From contig CAMJUL010000009.1 in assembly GCA_946408995.1 (NCBI GenBank), positions 1 to 64,000 on the forward strand: a stretch of DNA of 64,000 nucleotides, given 5' to 3'. The position numbers and the translations under genes were made by a program. Shown here piece after piece: positions 38,857 through 48,213 of the stretch (positions are counted from its first letter, which is position 1; each line of letters begins with the position of its first letter). The notes beneath the pieces were generated by a model. That model searched no databases. It was not told where the DNA came from and saw nothing but the letters and a program-made list of their open reading frames with translations. This DNA is from an uncultured Clostridia bacterium. Lineage in GTDB: Bacteria; Bacillota; Clostridia; Christensenellales; Aristaeellaceae.

Positions 38857-40266
38857 TCATCCGTCCCGGGTCTCGTTTTCATATAGATACCTGCCCATCA
38901 GGACCCCCATGACAGACGCCATCATCAGTCCGCGGGTCCACCCGCTGGAATCCCCCAGACAGTGCAGGCCCGAAATGTTCGTATTCAGGCGCTCGTCCAT
39001 GCGGATCCGGTTGGAATAAAACTTAAGCTCAGGCGAATACAAAAGGGTTTCCGTACCCGCAAAGCCGGGAACCACCTGATCCATGGCCTGCATGAACTGA
39101 ATGATATCCGTCATGGCGCGGTAGGGCATTGCCGCCGTGATATCCCCCGCCACCGCGTCCGGAAGGGTATAACGCAGATTGGAACGGTTCAATTCCTTCT
39201 GCCAGGTCCTCTTTCCGTCCAGAATGTCCCCATACCGCTGGACCAGGATATGGCCCGCCGCCAGCATGTTGGTCAATTCCCCCACCTTTTGGGCATAGGC
39301 AATGGGCTGATTGAAGGGTTCGTTGAAGTTGTGGGATACCAGGATGGCCAGATTGGTGTTGTCGCTCTTGGTTTCTTTATAGGAATGCCCGTTGACCACC
39401 GCCAGTTGATTGTCATAATTCTCCTGACTGACAAATCCGCCCGGATTCTGGCAAAAGGTCCGGACCTTGTCCTTGAAGGGCTTTGGATAACCCACCAGCT
39501 TGCCCTCATACAGGACCCGGTTGATGGTTTCCATGACCTCGTTGCGCACCTCTACGCGGACCCCGATGTCCACTGTTCCGGGCTGATGGGCGATGCCGTG
39601 CTGCTCGCACTGTTTTTCAAGCCATTCCGCCCCTCTTCTGCCGGTAGCGATAACGGTTTCCTTGGCCCGGACCTCCCGCTGTTCTTTTCCCCTGGACAGC
39701 AGGCCGCCGATGCAGTGGGATCCCTCCAGCAAAAGCGTTTCGCAGGACCAGCCAAAGAGAAGTTCCACCCCTTTTCTGCTCAGTTCCTGCTCAATGGCCA
39801 GGTACAGCTCCCGGGCCTTTTCCGTTCCCAGATGCCGGATGGGGCAGTCCACCAGTTTCAGCCCGGCCTTGATCGCCCTGAGACGGATGGCTTTGATTTC
39901 CTCCCCCTCCAGCTGCCCTTCGATGTGGCTGTCCGCCCCGAAGTCAAGGTAGATCCGGTCCGTATAGTGAATCATCTGCTGGGCAAAATCCTCACCGATC
40001 AGTTCCGGAAGCCGCCCCCCCACCTCATAGGAAAGAGACAGTTTCCCGTCGGAAAACGCACCAGCCCCGGAAAAACCGGTGGTGATGTGGCAGTAGGGTT
40101 TACAGTTCATGCATTTTCCGGTCACCGCCTTCGGGCAGTGACGCTGATTGATGGAAACCCCCTTCTCCACAATCATGATTTTCTGCCTGGAGCCTTTGCG
40201 AATCAGTTCCAACGCGGTAAAAATACCCGCCGGGCCGGCCCCGACGATCAGGATATCCGTGTTCAT
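38857..40266 (-). CDS. FAD-dependent oxidoreductase (COG2509-like)
   Basis: DILIVGAGPAGIFTALEL, GFSGAGAFSDGKLSLS, VIATGRRGAEWL, GLHCLGDSSGWTRGLMMASVMG. Confidence 0.88.
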   Translation of the reverse strand: MNTDILIVGAGPAGIFTALELIRKGSRQKIMIVEKGVSINQRHCPKAVTGKCMNCKPYCHITTGFSGAGAFSDGKLSLSYEVGGRLPELIGEDFAQQMIHYTDRIYLDFGADSHIEGQLEGEEIKAIRLRAIKAGLKLVDCPIRHLGTEKARELYLAIEQELSRKGVELLFGWSCETLLLEGSHCIGGLLSRGKEQREVRAKETVIATGRRGAEWLEKQCEQHGIAHQPGTVDIGVRVEVRNEVMETINRVLYEGKLVGYPKPFKDKVRTFCQNPGGFVSQENYDNQLAVVNGHSYKETKSDNTNLAILVSHNFNEPFNQPIAYAQKVGELTNMLAAGHILVQRYGDILDGKRTWQKELNRSNLRYTLPDAVAGDITAAMPYRAMTDIIQFMQAMDQVVPGFAGTETLLYSPELKFYSNRIRMDERLNTNISGLHCLGDSSGWTRGLMMASVMGVLMGRYLYENETRDG

Positions 40267-40434
40267 TCCCCAGCTCCTTTTTTAGGATCATTATACATAT
40301 AAAATATTTTATCAATTTTGTCAATATTTTATGACGCAATTGTTACGTTTCCTTAATAAATAAACCAGGCCAGCTTCCTTCTCTTGCCGCGGCGTTTCAT
40401 TGTGTCTTCACCATGTCAGTCCTTGCCGCTTCCC

Positions 40435-40464
40435 TTGCCGAACCGCTTCGCTTTATGCTATAAT
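40435..40464 (+). promoter_or_regulatory. Promoter of the two-component system operon
   Basis: TTGCCG-18 bp-TATAAT. Confidence 0.55.
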
Positions 40465-40510
40465 TTGCTGGTGTTCAACCTTGAGCTGATCAGACAGCGG
40501 AGGTATGTTT

Positions 40511-41209
40511 ATGAGCAAAAAAAAATTGATCCTGATCGCCGATGACGAGCGCGGAATCCACGAATCCCTTCGGATGTACCTGACCAGGGAGGGATACGAT
40601 GTATACTCCGTTTTCAAAGGCGACGACGTGATGGAGGCCTTCAGCCGGATGCAGCCCGACCTGGTCATTCTGGACATCATGATGCCCGGACGGTCCGGGA
40701 CGCAGGTCTGCGCGGATATCCGCGCCGTCTCGATGACCCCCATCATTATTCTGACCGCCAAAGGGGAGGAAGTGGACAAACTGCTTGGCTTCGCCCTGGG
40801 CGCGGACGATTACATCGTAAAGCCCTTTTCTCCCCGGGAGATCGTCTCCAGGATCCAGGTGATTTTCCGCCGCCTCAATCAGATGAACAACGAGGGGGAT
40901 CAGAACCGGCTGACCATCGGCAATACCACCATTGACCTGAAATGCTACGAGGTCCTTGTCAATGGAAAGCAGGTCTTTCTCTCTCCCAAAGAGGTGGAGA
41001 TCCTGTACCTGATGGCCCGCCATCCCCGGCAGGTCTTCGAAAGGGAACAGCTCCTGGACAGCATCTGGGGCTTTGATTTTGACGGGGACGAAAGGGTGGT
41101 GGACACCTCCATCAAGCGGATCCGGAAAAAGCTGACGCCGGACACCGATATCCTGCTCAAATCCGTATATGGCAAAGGATACAAAGTCGAGGTCCGGGAC
41201 AATGCCTAA
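40511..41209 (+). CDS. OmpR/PhoP-family response regulator
   Basis: Receiver LILIADDERGIHESL, VILDIMMPGRSG, LTAKGEE, GADDYIVKPFSPRE; winged-helix Trans_reg_C C-terminus. Confidence 0.95.
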   Translation: MSKKKLILIADDERGIHESLRMYLTREGYDVYSVFKGDDVMEAFSRMQPDLVILDIMMPGRSGTQVCADIRAVSMTPIIILTAKGEEVDKLLGFALGADDYIVKPFSPREIVSRIQVIFRRLNQMNNEGDQNRLTIGNTTIDLKCYEVLVNGKQVFLSPKEVEILYLMARHPRQVFEREQLLDSIWGFDFDGDERVVDTSIKRIRKKLTPDTDILLKSVYGKGYKVEVRDNA

Positions 41210-43007
41210 ACGGATCGGGTTCATCACCCGGATCATCCTTTTTTTTGCGGCCTTTTCCCTGGTCCTTTCCCTGCTGTTCTATGCAGCCTTCAGCTACCTG
41301 TTTACGGATGCGTTCAATCAAAGGGAAAAAGCGTCCCTCAACCAAACCCTTGAATCCGGCGAAATGCTCCTGAATGCCTACAGTCAGGGGAAGCTGACCC
41401 GCGCCCAGCTGTGGGATCTGGTCAATCCCTCCTTCCGGTCCGAAAATGCCTTCCTGATGCTTCTGGACCGGTCCGGGGGGATCCTGGCGTACACGGACAG
41501 CGCGGTCCCCTATCTGGTCCATTCCCAGGTCCGGCAGATCATTTACATATTGGCCGACAGTTCCAGCGAACAGGTCAGCACTGAATACTCTGTTCGGGGC
41601 GCCATTGCCCTTATCGCGGGGAAAGCGAACCAGGAGGGGTTCGTGATCGCCGGCCGCACCCATACGGAGGCGGACAGTCTCGTATTCACCTTCCGCACAC
41701 AGCTTATGATCGCCATGCTGGTCACGCTGTTTCTCATTCTCTTTTTCTCAAGCATCGGCAGTCACTTCCTTGCCAAACCGGCCAAAGGGCTGATCGAGGC
41801 GTCAGAGCGGATGATTTACGGTGAGCGCGTCCAGGTCAGCGAGAACCTGCCCGGCGAAATGCAGCATATCGCAAGGGCATTCAACACCATGAGCCGGAAG
41901 ATCACCGCCTCCATCCAGGAAGTCAAAAACGAGAAGGAGACCATGCAGCTGATCCTTGAAAGCCTCAATGAGGGCATCATCGCGCTGGACTCCAACGGCG
42001 TTGTTCTGCATAAGAACTCCGCAGCGGACGAACTGATGGGCGGGGACAGCACGCCCCAGGCCCAGGAGATCCACGCCGCCATCCGTCAGGTGATCGCTAA
42101 GCAGCGGGAGGGGAAAAAGGACTGCACCCTGACCGGGAAAACCCGAAGGGGCGACATGGAACTGATGTACGCCGTTTCTCCGCTGCCCACCTCCCAGGGT
42201 CATGCAGCGGCAGCCGCGGCGCTGATCCGGGACATTACCGAGCAGGAACGGCTAGAAATGACCCGGCACGATTACGTGGCAAACATCTCCCACGAGCTCC
42301 GCACGCCGATCGCTTCCATCAAGGGCATCGCCGAGGGCATCCGGGACGGCCTTGTGACAAGCAGCGAGGATCTAAGCCGCTGCGTGGGCATCATTGTGGA
42401 TGAATCCACAAGACTGACCCGTCTGATCAACGATCTGCTCGAGCTTTCCGGCCTGCAGTCCAATCCAGCCGCTTTTGAGATGGAAGAGGTGGATCCGGTC
42501 GAACTGGTCCTGGAATTGAACGACCGCAACCAGAACCTGTTTCGCCAGGCAGGCATCAGCCTTTCCTGGTCGCTTCCCATGGATCCGGACGGGGAGATCG
42601 TGCCGCTGCCCGTTATCCGGAGCAATGAAGACCGATTGTCCGAAGTGCTGACCATTTTCATAGACAACGCAAGAAAGTATACCCCACCCGGCGGCCATGT
42701 AATCCTTGGTGCGGAGCAGACCGAAGCGGGCATCCGTTTTTACGTCTCCGACGACGGCATCGGCATGGATGAAGAGACCCAGCGCCTGGCCTTTGACCGA
42801 TTCCATCAGGCCGAAAAGAGCCACAGCGGGAAGGGAAGCGGCCTCGGGCTTGCCATTGCCAAAGAGATCATGGATAAAATGGGGATCCCGATCCGGCTTG
42901 AAAGCGCGCCGGGCCGCGGAAGTACGTTTTCCTTTACCGTCCCGCCGGAGAAGCATACCGCTCCCGCACCCCAAGGCGTATCGTCTCCCCCCGCGTCAGG
43001 TTTTTAA
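41202..43007 (+). CDS. Membrane sensor histidine kinase (HAMP-PAS-HisKA-HATPase)
   Basis: Two TMs; H-box HDYVANISHELRTPIASIKGIAEGI; G boxes DDGIGMD, GKGSGLGLAIAKEIM; overlaps RR gene by 8 nt. Confidence 0.95.
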   Translation: MPKRIGFITRIILFFAAFSLVLSLLFYAAFSYLFTDAFNQREKASLNQTLESGEMLLNAYSQGKLTRAQLWDLVNPSFRSENAFLMLLDRSGGILAYTDSAVPYLVHSQVRQIIYILADSSSEQVSTEYSVRGAIALIAGKANQEGFVIAGRTHTEADSLVFTFRTQLMIAMLVTLFLILFFSSIGSHFLAKPAKGLIEASERMIYGERVQVSENLPGEMQHIARAFNTMSRKITASIQEVKNEKETMQLILESLNEGIIALDSNGVVLHKNSAADELMGGDSTPQAQEIHAAIRQVIAKQREGKKDCTLTGKTRRGDMELMYAVSPLPTSQGHAAAAAALIRDITEQERLEMTRHDYVANISHELRTPIASIKGIAEGIRDGLVTSSEDLSRCVGIIVDESTRLTRLINDLLELSGLQSNPAAFEMEEVDPVELVLELNDRNQNLFRQAGISLSWSLPMDPDGEIVPLPVIRSNEDRLSEVLTIFIDNARKYTPPGGHVILGAEQTEAGIRFYVSDDGIGMDEETQRLAFDRFHQAEKSHSGKGSGLGLAIAKEIMDKMGIPIRLESAPGRGSTFSFTVPPEKHTAPAPQGVSSPPASGF

Positions 43008-43139
43008 ACCGTTTCCCTTTCAAACCCAGGATAAACGTGCTATAATGGGGCGCATGCATGTTTGAAAGGGCAAGATCTGCTTTCCATGGAAGCCGGCGCT
43101 CCTTTCCGCCCCATGACTTTGACTGCTGGAGGAATCAAC

Positions 43140-44240
43140 ATGTTCGGCAAGCTGATGAACAATTACTATTACGGAAAGAGCGGGAAGGGGGATTTCAATA
43201 AGGACGATCTGCCCACCAACCGCTTCCAGCTTTTTTTTGAGATGCTCCGCATCCGCTTTTCCGCCCTGTGCAGGCTGAACCTGATGACCGTTCTGGCCTT
43301 CGCTCCGCTCATCTTTGTGATCTCCAGTTCGGTCTCCACCTACCTGAGCGGCATCAACCTCCAGTATGGCATGTATGACACGGTCCATACGGCAGGTATT
43401 GAGCTTCCCGCGGGCTATACGCAGGAGCAGCTGGCAGAATATCTTGCCAAATGCGCGCCCGTTCTGGCGGAGGCTGAATTCTCCGAGGCGGAGATCTCCT
43501 TCTGGAGTTCGGTCTGCACCGCGGAGGGGATGAGCGACTTTACCCGCCAGATCCTCTTCAGCCTGACGCTCTGGCTGATCCCGTGCATCCTGATCACAGG
43601 CCCTGTAGAGGCCGGTATCGCATATATTACGCGCAACTGGGCCCGGGATGAGCATGCCTTTATCTGGCAGGACTTCAAGGACGCCGTCAAGGAAAACTGG
43701 AAACAGGGCCTGGGCGTTTCTGCCATCACCTCCGTGCTGCCTGCCGTCATTTATGTCGGCTGGACCTTTTATTCCTCCCAGACGGCTCAAAGCGTATTGT
43801 TCATTGTTCCCCAGATGCTGGTCTTGATGCTTGGCATCCTGTGGTTTCTGGGCCTTTTGTACATGTATCCAATGATGGTTTCCTACCGGGTTTCCTTCCG
43901 GGATCTTGTCAAGAATTCGCTCATGCTGGGCATTGCCCGGCTTCCCCAGAACGTTGGGATCCGTCTGATCCACCTTTTCCCCGCCGCCCTTGCCGCCCTG
44001 CTTCTCCTGTTTACCGGCATCGGCTATTATGCCCTGATGGCCCTGCTTCTCTATTACATCGTCTTCGGCATTGCCCTTGCCAGGTTCATCACCGCCTCTC
44101 TCAGCAACGCGGTCTTCGACCGGTTCATCAACAGCCGTATGGAAGGGGTGGAGATCAACCGGGGCCTGCGCAAGGAAGAGGACGACGAGGACGAAGAAGA
44201 GGACGAGGACGAGGCGCGCCCGGATGGGGCGCAGCGCTGA
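43140..44240 (+). CDS. YesL-like (DUF624) membrane protein with acidic C-terminal tail
   Basis: Multi-TM; C-terminus RKEEDDEDEEEDEDEARPDGAQR; start ATG 43140. Confidence 0.6.
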   Translation: MFGKLMNNYYYGKSGKGDFNKDDLPTNRFQLFFEMLRIRFSALCRLNLMTVLAFAPLIFVISSSVSTYLSGINLQYGMYDTVHTAGIELPAGYTQEQLAEYLAKCAPVLAEAEFSEAEISFWSSVCTAEGMSDFTRQILFSLTLWLIPCILITGPVEAGIAYITRNWARDEHAFIWQDFKDAVKENWKQGLGVSAITSVLPAVIYVGWTFYSSQTAQSVLFIVPQMLVLMLGILWFLGLLYMYPMMVSYRVSFRDLVKNSLMLGIARLPQNVGIRLIHLFPAALAALLLLFTGIGYYALMALLLYYIVFGIALARFITASLSNAVFDRFINSRMEGVEINRGLRKEEDDEDEEEDEDEARPDGAQR

Positions 44241-44253
44241 AAAACGCCGAGGA

Positions 44254-45009
44254 ATGACGCCGACAGCTATGTATACGGATTTTGCCAAAGTTTATGATCT
44301 TCTGATGCAGGATGTGGACTATGACGCCTGGGCAGCCCACCTCCTGCGTCTTTTGCGCTTGAATGGCGTCCAGGATGGAAGCGCCGTGTGTGAATGCGCC
44401 TGCGGCACAGGGTCCCTGACGATCCCCTTGCAGAAAGCGGGGTTCCGGATGACCGGGGTGGACCTGAGCGACAAGATGCTGGAGGAAGCCATGCGGAAAG
44501 CCCGTGCGAGCGGGTGTCTGCTTCCCTTCATCCGGCAGGACATGACCCGGCTGTCCCTTCCAAGGAAGGCGGACGCGATCCTGTGCACCTGCGACGGGGT
44601 CAACTATCTCTCTCCCGAATCGCTTCCCCTCTTTCTGTCGGCTGCCTGTTCCAATCTTAAAAGCGGCGGCGTGCTGCTTTTTGATCTTTCCACGCCCTGG
44701 AAGCTGAAGAACCTGCTCGGCAACCAATCCCTTACCCGCAGGGAAGACTCCTTCGTGTATCTTTGGGACAATGCCTGGGATGATAAAAAGCAATGCGTCC
44801 ACCTGGACCTGACCGTTTTCCTGCCGGAAGCAGACGGACGGTATCGCAGGGTTGATGAAACGCAGACCCAGTACGCCCATGAACGGCCCTTTTTGCGGGA
44901 GTGTCTCCGGAAGGCCGGTTTTGTCTCCATCCGTTTCTATGGCAAATTCCGTCTGAGCGGACCGCGGGAGAAGGATGACCGCTGGCATGTCCTGGCCGTT
45001 CGCCCGTAG
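44254..45009 (+). CDS. Class I SAM-dependent methyltransferase
   Basis: MYTDFAKVYDLLMQDVDYDAW; VCECACGTGSLTIPLQKAGFRMTGVDLSDKML; AILCTCDGVNYL. Confidence 0.88.
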   Translation: MTPTAMYTDFAKVYDLLMQDVDYDAWAAHLLRLLRLNGVQDGSAVCECACGTGSLTIPLQKAGFRMTGVDLSDKMLEEAMRKARASGCLLPFIRQDMTRLSLPRKADAILCTCDGVNYLSPESLPLFLSAACSNLKSGGVLLFDLSTPWKLKNLLGNQSLTRREDSFVYLWDNAWDDKKQCVHLDLTVFLPEADGRYRRVDETQTQYAHERPFLRECLRKAGFVSIRFYGKFRLSGPREKDDRWHVLAVRP

Positions 45010-45096
45010 CCTCTTTCCCGCGTTCCCGCCTTCCTTGCCGTCCCCTTTTGATCCGGCTCTTTTAAGAATGATATTAGAAATAACAGAGGTATCCAA

Positions 45097-46005
45097 ATGA
45101 ATGATCCCGTTTCTCCCCTGATCAATCTGCCCGATGAAATGCTGCATATCAGCCTTCTGGACGGCCTTGTCCGCGTTCTGTTCTGCAGGACGACCCAGGC
45201 TTCCCGAACAATGGCCGATATTCACCTGCCTTCCCCCGTTGCTCTGGCCGCCTGTTCCAGGATCATGACCGGCACGCTGATGCTGTCCGTCATGATGAAG
45301 GGCGATAACGAATCCGTCACCGTCACTGTGGCCGGCAACGGTCCCGCCGGTAAAATCACCTGTGTCGGCAACGGGAACCGCGTCAAGATCTCGCCGGAAA
45401 ATCCCCAGGCAGATCTGCCGCTGAAAACCGACGGACACCTGGACGTTGGCGGATACATCGGACACACCGGTCGGCTGACCGTCATCAAGGACCTGGGCCT
45501 GAAGGAGCCTTATATCGGACAGGTCGCCCTGGCCTCCGGTGAGATCGGAGAGGATTTTGCCCGTTATTACACGGTCAGCGAACAAAAGCCCTCCCTGGTA
45601 GCCCTCGGCGCGCTGGTCCATGAAGGCACCTGCCTTTCCTCCGGCGGCATCCTTGTCCAGCCGATGCCCGGATGTCCCGATTCCGTCATCGAGCAGCTGG
45701 AGATCCGCAGCATGTTCTTTTCCGCCATCAGCCGCGAGGTGGCGGACATGTCTCTGGACGACCTGTACACCCGCTGGTTTGACGGGCTTGACCCGGTCCT
45801 GCTGGAAAGGGAACCGGTTGTTTGTCAGTGCGACTGCTCCCGCTCCCGGATGGAAAGGGCCCTTCTGTCCATGGGGAAAACGGAATTGAAGCAGCTGATC
45901 GAAGAGGATGGCAAGGCGGAGCTGACCTGTCATTTTTGCAGGAAGACCCGGCTCTTTACCCGGGAACAGCTTGAGGAGCTTCTTAAAAATGCGACCCGCA
46001 GCTGA
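45097..46005 (+). CDS. hslO: Hsp33 redox-regulated chaperonin
   Basis: GNGNRVKISPENPQADLPLKTDGHLDVGGYIG; C-terminal zinc motif CQCDC...CHFC. Confidence 0.94.
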   Translation: MNDPVSPLINLPDEMLHISLLDGLVRVLFCRTTQASRTMADIHLPSPVALAACSRIMTGTLMLSVMMKGDNESVTVTVAGNGPAGKITCVGNGNRVKISPENPQADLPLKTDGHLDVGGYIGHTGRLTVIKDLGLKEPYIGQVALASGEIGEDFARYYTVSEQKPSLVALGALVHEGTCLSSGGILVQPMPGCPDSVIEQLEIRSMFFSAISREVADMSLDDLYTRWFDGLDPVLLEREPVVCQCDCSRSRMERALLSMGKTELKQLIEEDGKAELTCHFCRKTRLFTREQLEELLKNATRS

Positions 46006-47371
46006 AAAACGTCCCCTGTCGGAAAACAATATTCTTTCCATCCGGACGGACGGAATGTATTGGCTTGATCGGGCCCGGAAAACCCGCGACCCGAAGCGCT
46101 GCGTCGACCGCGTCCTGTTCTATCGGAAGGCCCTTGACGTACAAAGCGATCCGGCCATTCTTTTGGAGCTGGCCCAGGTCTATTGTGACATGCAGTGCTT
46201 TGACGCCGCCGACAGCTGCATTCTCAGGGCGCTGCGCGTCAACCCATCCCTTGGGGAAGGCTGGTACCTTTTGGGCAGGACCGCCCTCGCCCGCGGGGAT
46301 GAGGTGACCAGTCAGAACGCCTTTGACCGATGCATGCGCTGCGCCCCGGCCTCCCCAAGCGCAAACAAGGCGCAGGAAATGCTGGCCGGATACGCCTGGA
46401 AACGTTCGTATCCTATTCCGCGGATGGGCTTCCGGGCTGCATGCCTTTCCAGGCTTGCAGACCGTGCGGACCGTCCTTTGGAGCGTTTCCTGCTGCTTCT
46501 TGCCTCAGTCCGCAGATCCCCTTCCCCGGAGATCCTCCTGAAATTTCTTTCGCTGTGCCTCATCCGATCCCCATCGCTGGTCCTTCACCTTCTGCCTGCC
46601 GTGCTCAAACGGAAGGGACCCCTTTTTGATTCCCTGCTGCTGGGAGCAAAAGCCCGTTTCCTGATGGGCAAGTCCCCCCTTCCCTGCCTGCAGGCCGCCG
46701 TTCCCCACGCACGCAGCATGGCCCAGATCCAGCAGCTGTTCAGGGCCGGGCTCTTCTGCCGCGTTCCCGCCTGGACCCTGTCGGCCCTTGAAAAAATGCT
46801 GCAAAGCGCGCCATGCAGCGCCGAGCTCTATGAAATGTGCGCCGCCTGTGCTGCCAGGCTGAACAGACCGGCGGAATCCGCACGCTTCAAAAAAGAGCAG
46901 GACCGGATTCACCCGGACCATAACACGCAAAAAGCCCCAGGGGCTCCCGATCCATCCGCCCTTGCGCTGTCGGAAATGGCCGTCTATCGCAATCGTCTGC
47001 GGATCGGCCCGTTAAACCGGCTGTTGCACCTGATGGTATTCTCCCTGAAAGAGGTGTGCAGCACCCGGGACGTCTATTCCATCCTGATCCCGCTTTATCA
47101 AGGACTGTCAGGGGGCGCAAGACGCCAGATCGAATCCACCCGGGCACGAGCCTGGCGCAGGGCTTTCGCAGTCTGTGTCTGCATCCGGGCCGGCAAGCCG
47201 TCCGCCGCGCTTGGAATGCTCCTTGAAGAGGACAGCCGCCGGGCCGTAATGAGAAGAATCCGGAGGCTGGACCGGGGGCTTTGGATGCGGGCAAATCTGC
47301 TGCTTCGTCAGCGCTTTTCCGATCCCGGAAACCATCATGGGAGGTTTTTCGATGAAATGCATCAATTTTGA
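45989..47371 (+). CDS. TPR-repeat protein
   Basis: SDPAILLELAQVYCDMQCFDAADSCILRALRVNPSLGEGWYLLGRTALARGDEVTSQNAFDRCMRCAP; overlaps hslO 3' end. Confidence 0.7.
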   Translation: MRPAAEKRPLSENNILSIRTDGMYWLDRARKTRDPKRCVDRVLFYRKALDVQSDPAILLELAQVYCDMQCFDAADSCILRALRVNPSLGEGWYLLGRTALARGDEVTSQNAFDRCMRCAPASPSANKAQEMLAGYAWKRSYPIPRMGFRAACLSRLADRADRPLERFLLLLASVRRSPSPEILLKFLSLCLIRSPSLVLHLLPAVLKRKGPLFDSLLLGAKARFLMGKSPLPCLQAAVPHARSMAQIQQLFRAGLFCRVPAWTLSALEKMLQSAPCSAELYEMCAACAARLNRPAESARFKKEQDRIHPDHNTQKAPGAPDPSALALSEMAVYRNRLRIGPLNRLLHLMVFSLKEVCSTRDVYSILIPLYQGLSGGARRQIESTRARAWRRAFAVCVCIRAGKPSAALGMLLEEDSRRAVMRRIRRLDRGLWMRANLLLRQRFSDPGNHHGRFFDEMHQF

Positions 47372-48209
47372 CAAGGAATTCCGTTTTTACCTTCAGAACT
47401 GGATGAAGAAAAGCAGCCGGAAATACCGGAATATCGCTGAAATGGAAGGCGCGATGCCGGAGGTCTACCGTTCGTTTCTGGAAACCCCCGCAGAGTTTCT
47501 CGGCGGTATTTGCCCAGGGACCTATTTTGACCAGTGGCAGGACGCCAAGGTGCTGGTCAACTGGATGGAAGATTACTTCAAACAGCGCGTGCCGGTTCCC
47601 GATGTCCTGCTGAACCGGATCTCCGCCCTGGGAAGCGGCAGCGAAAAAGCCCTGATGGCCGTCCTGCTTCGGGACCTCGCCCCCAACGAGGCCAAGATGT
47701 GCGCCATGTCCCTGCTCACGGAGATCGAATCCCTTGCCCCGATGCAGTTCTACATTGAACTGCAGAAAAACCGCGGTCAGGAGGACGAGCTCGCGGACAA
47801 GGCGGTAGAAGGGCTGCACAGCATGGGCGAAGCCGCGGCGGTGGAAATGCGGAAGGCTATCCCCGATTGCAACGACGCGGGAAAGGAAGCTCTTCTCAGC
47901 CTCCTGTGCGATTATCCCGGGGACGACCTGCTGTTTGACACGGCACTGCACCTCATTCAGACCTATCCCGAACGGGCCGCCGTCCTTGCGGACTACATCA
48001 GCAGACTGGGGGATGAACGGGCCCTTCAGCCGCTTTCCGACCTGGCGCGCAGCGAGGAAACCGGTTACCTGGATTACATTGAACTCCGGTCTGCCATCGA
48101 AAAGCTGGGCGGAGAAGCCCCGGAGCGCAGGTTTGATGAAAACGATCCCGCTTACAACGCCCTGCGCGCGCTGGACCAGGCCGGGCAAACCAGTGAACAA
48201 ACGAGGTAA
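47352..48209 (+). CDS. HEAT-like helical-repeat protein
   Basis: Repeating helical pairs, e.g. AVEGLHSMGEAAAVEMRKAIPDCNDAGKEALLSLLCDYPGDDLLFDTALHLI ... DYISRLGDERALQPLSDLARSEE. Confidence 0.6.
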   Translation: MKCINFDKEFRFYLQNWMKKSSRKYRNIAEMEGAMPEVYRSFLETPAEFLGGICPGTYFDQWQDAKVLVNWMEDYFKQRVPVPDVLLNRISALGSGSEKALMAVLLRDLAPNEAKMCAMSLLTEIESLAPMQFYIELQKNRGQEDELADKAVEGLHSMGEAAAVEMRKAIPDCNDAGKEALLSLLCDYPGDDLLFDTALHLIQTYPERAAVLADYISRLGDERALQPLSDLARSEETGYLDYIELRSAIEKLGGEAPERRFDENDPAYNALRALDQAGQTSEQTR

Positions 48210-48213
48210 TACC

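Noticed and set aside
38962-40302. Plus-strand 446 aa ORF over the FAD oxidoreductase
   Set aside because: Shadow ORF; FAD-binding motifs lie on the minus strand.
44155-46041. Minus-strand 628 aa ORF over the methyltransferase and hslO
   Set aside because: Spans two well-supported genes on the opposite strand; composition is shadow-like.
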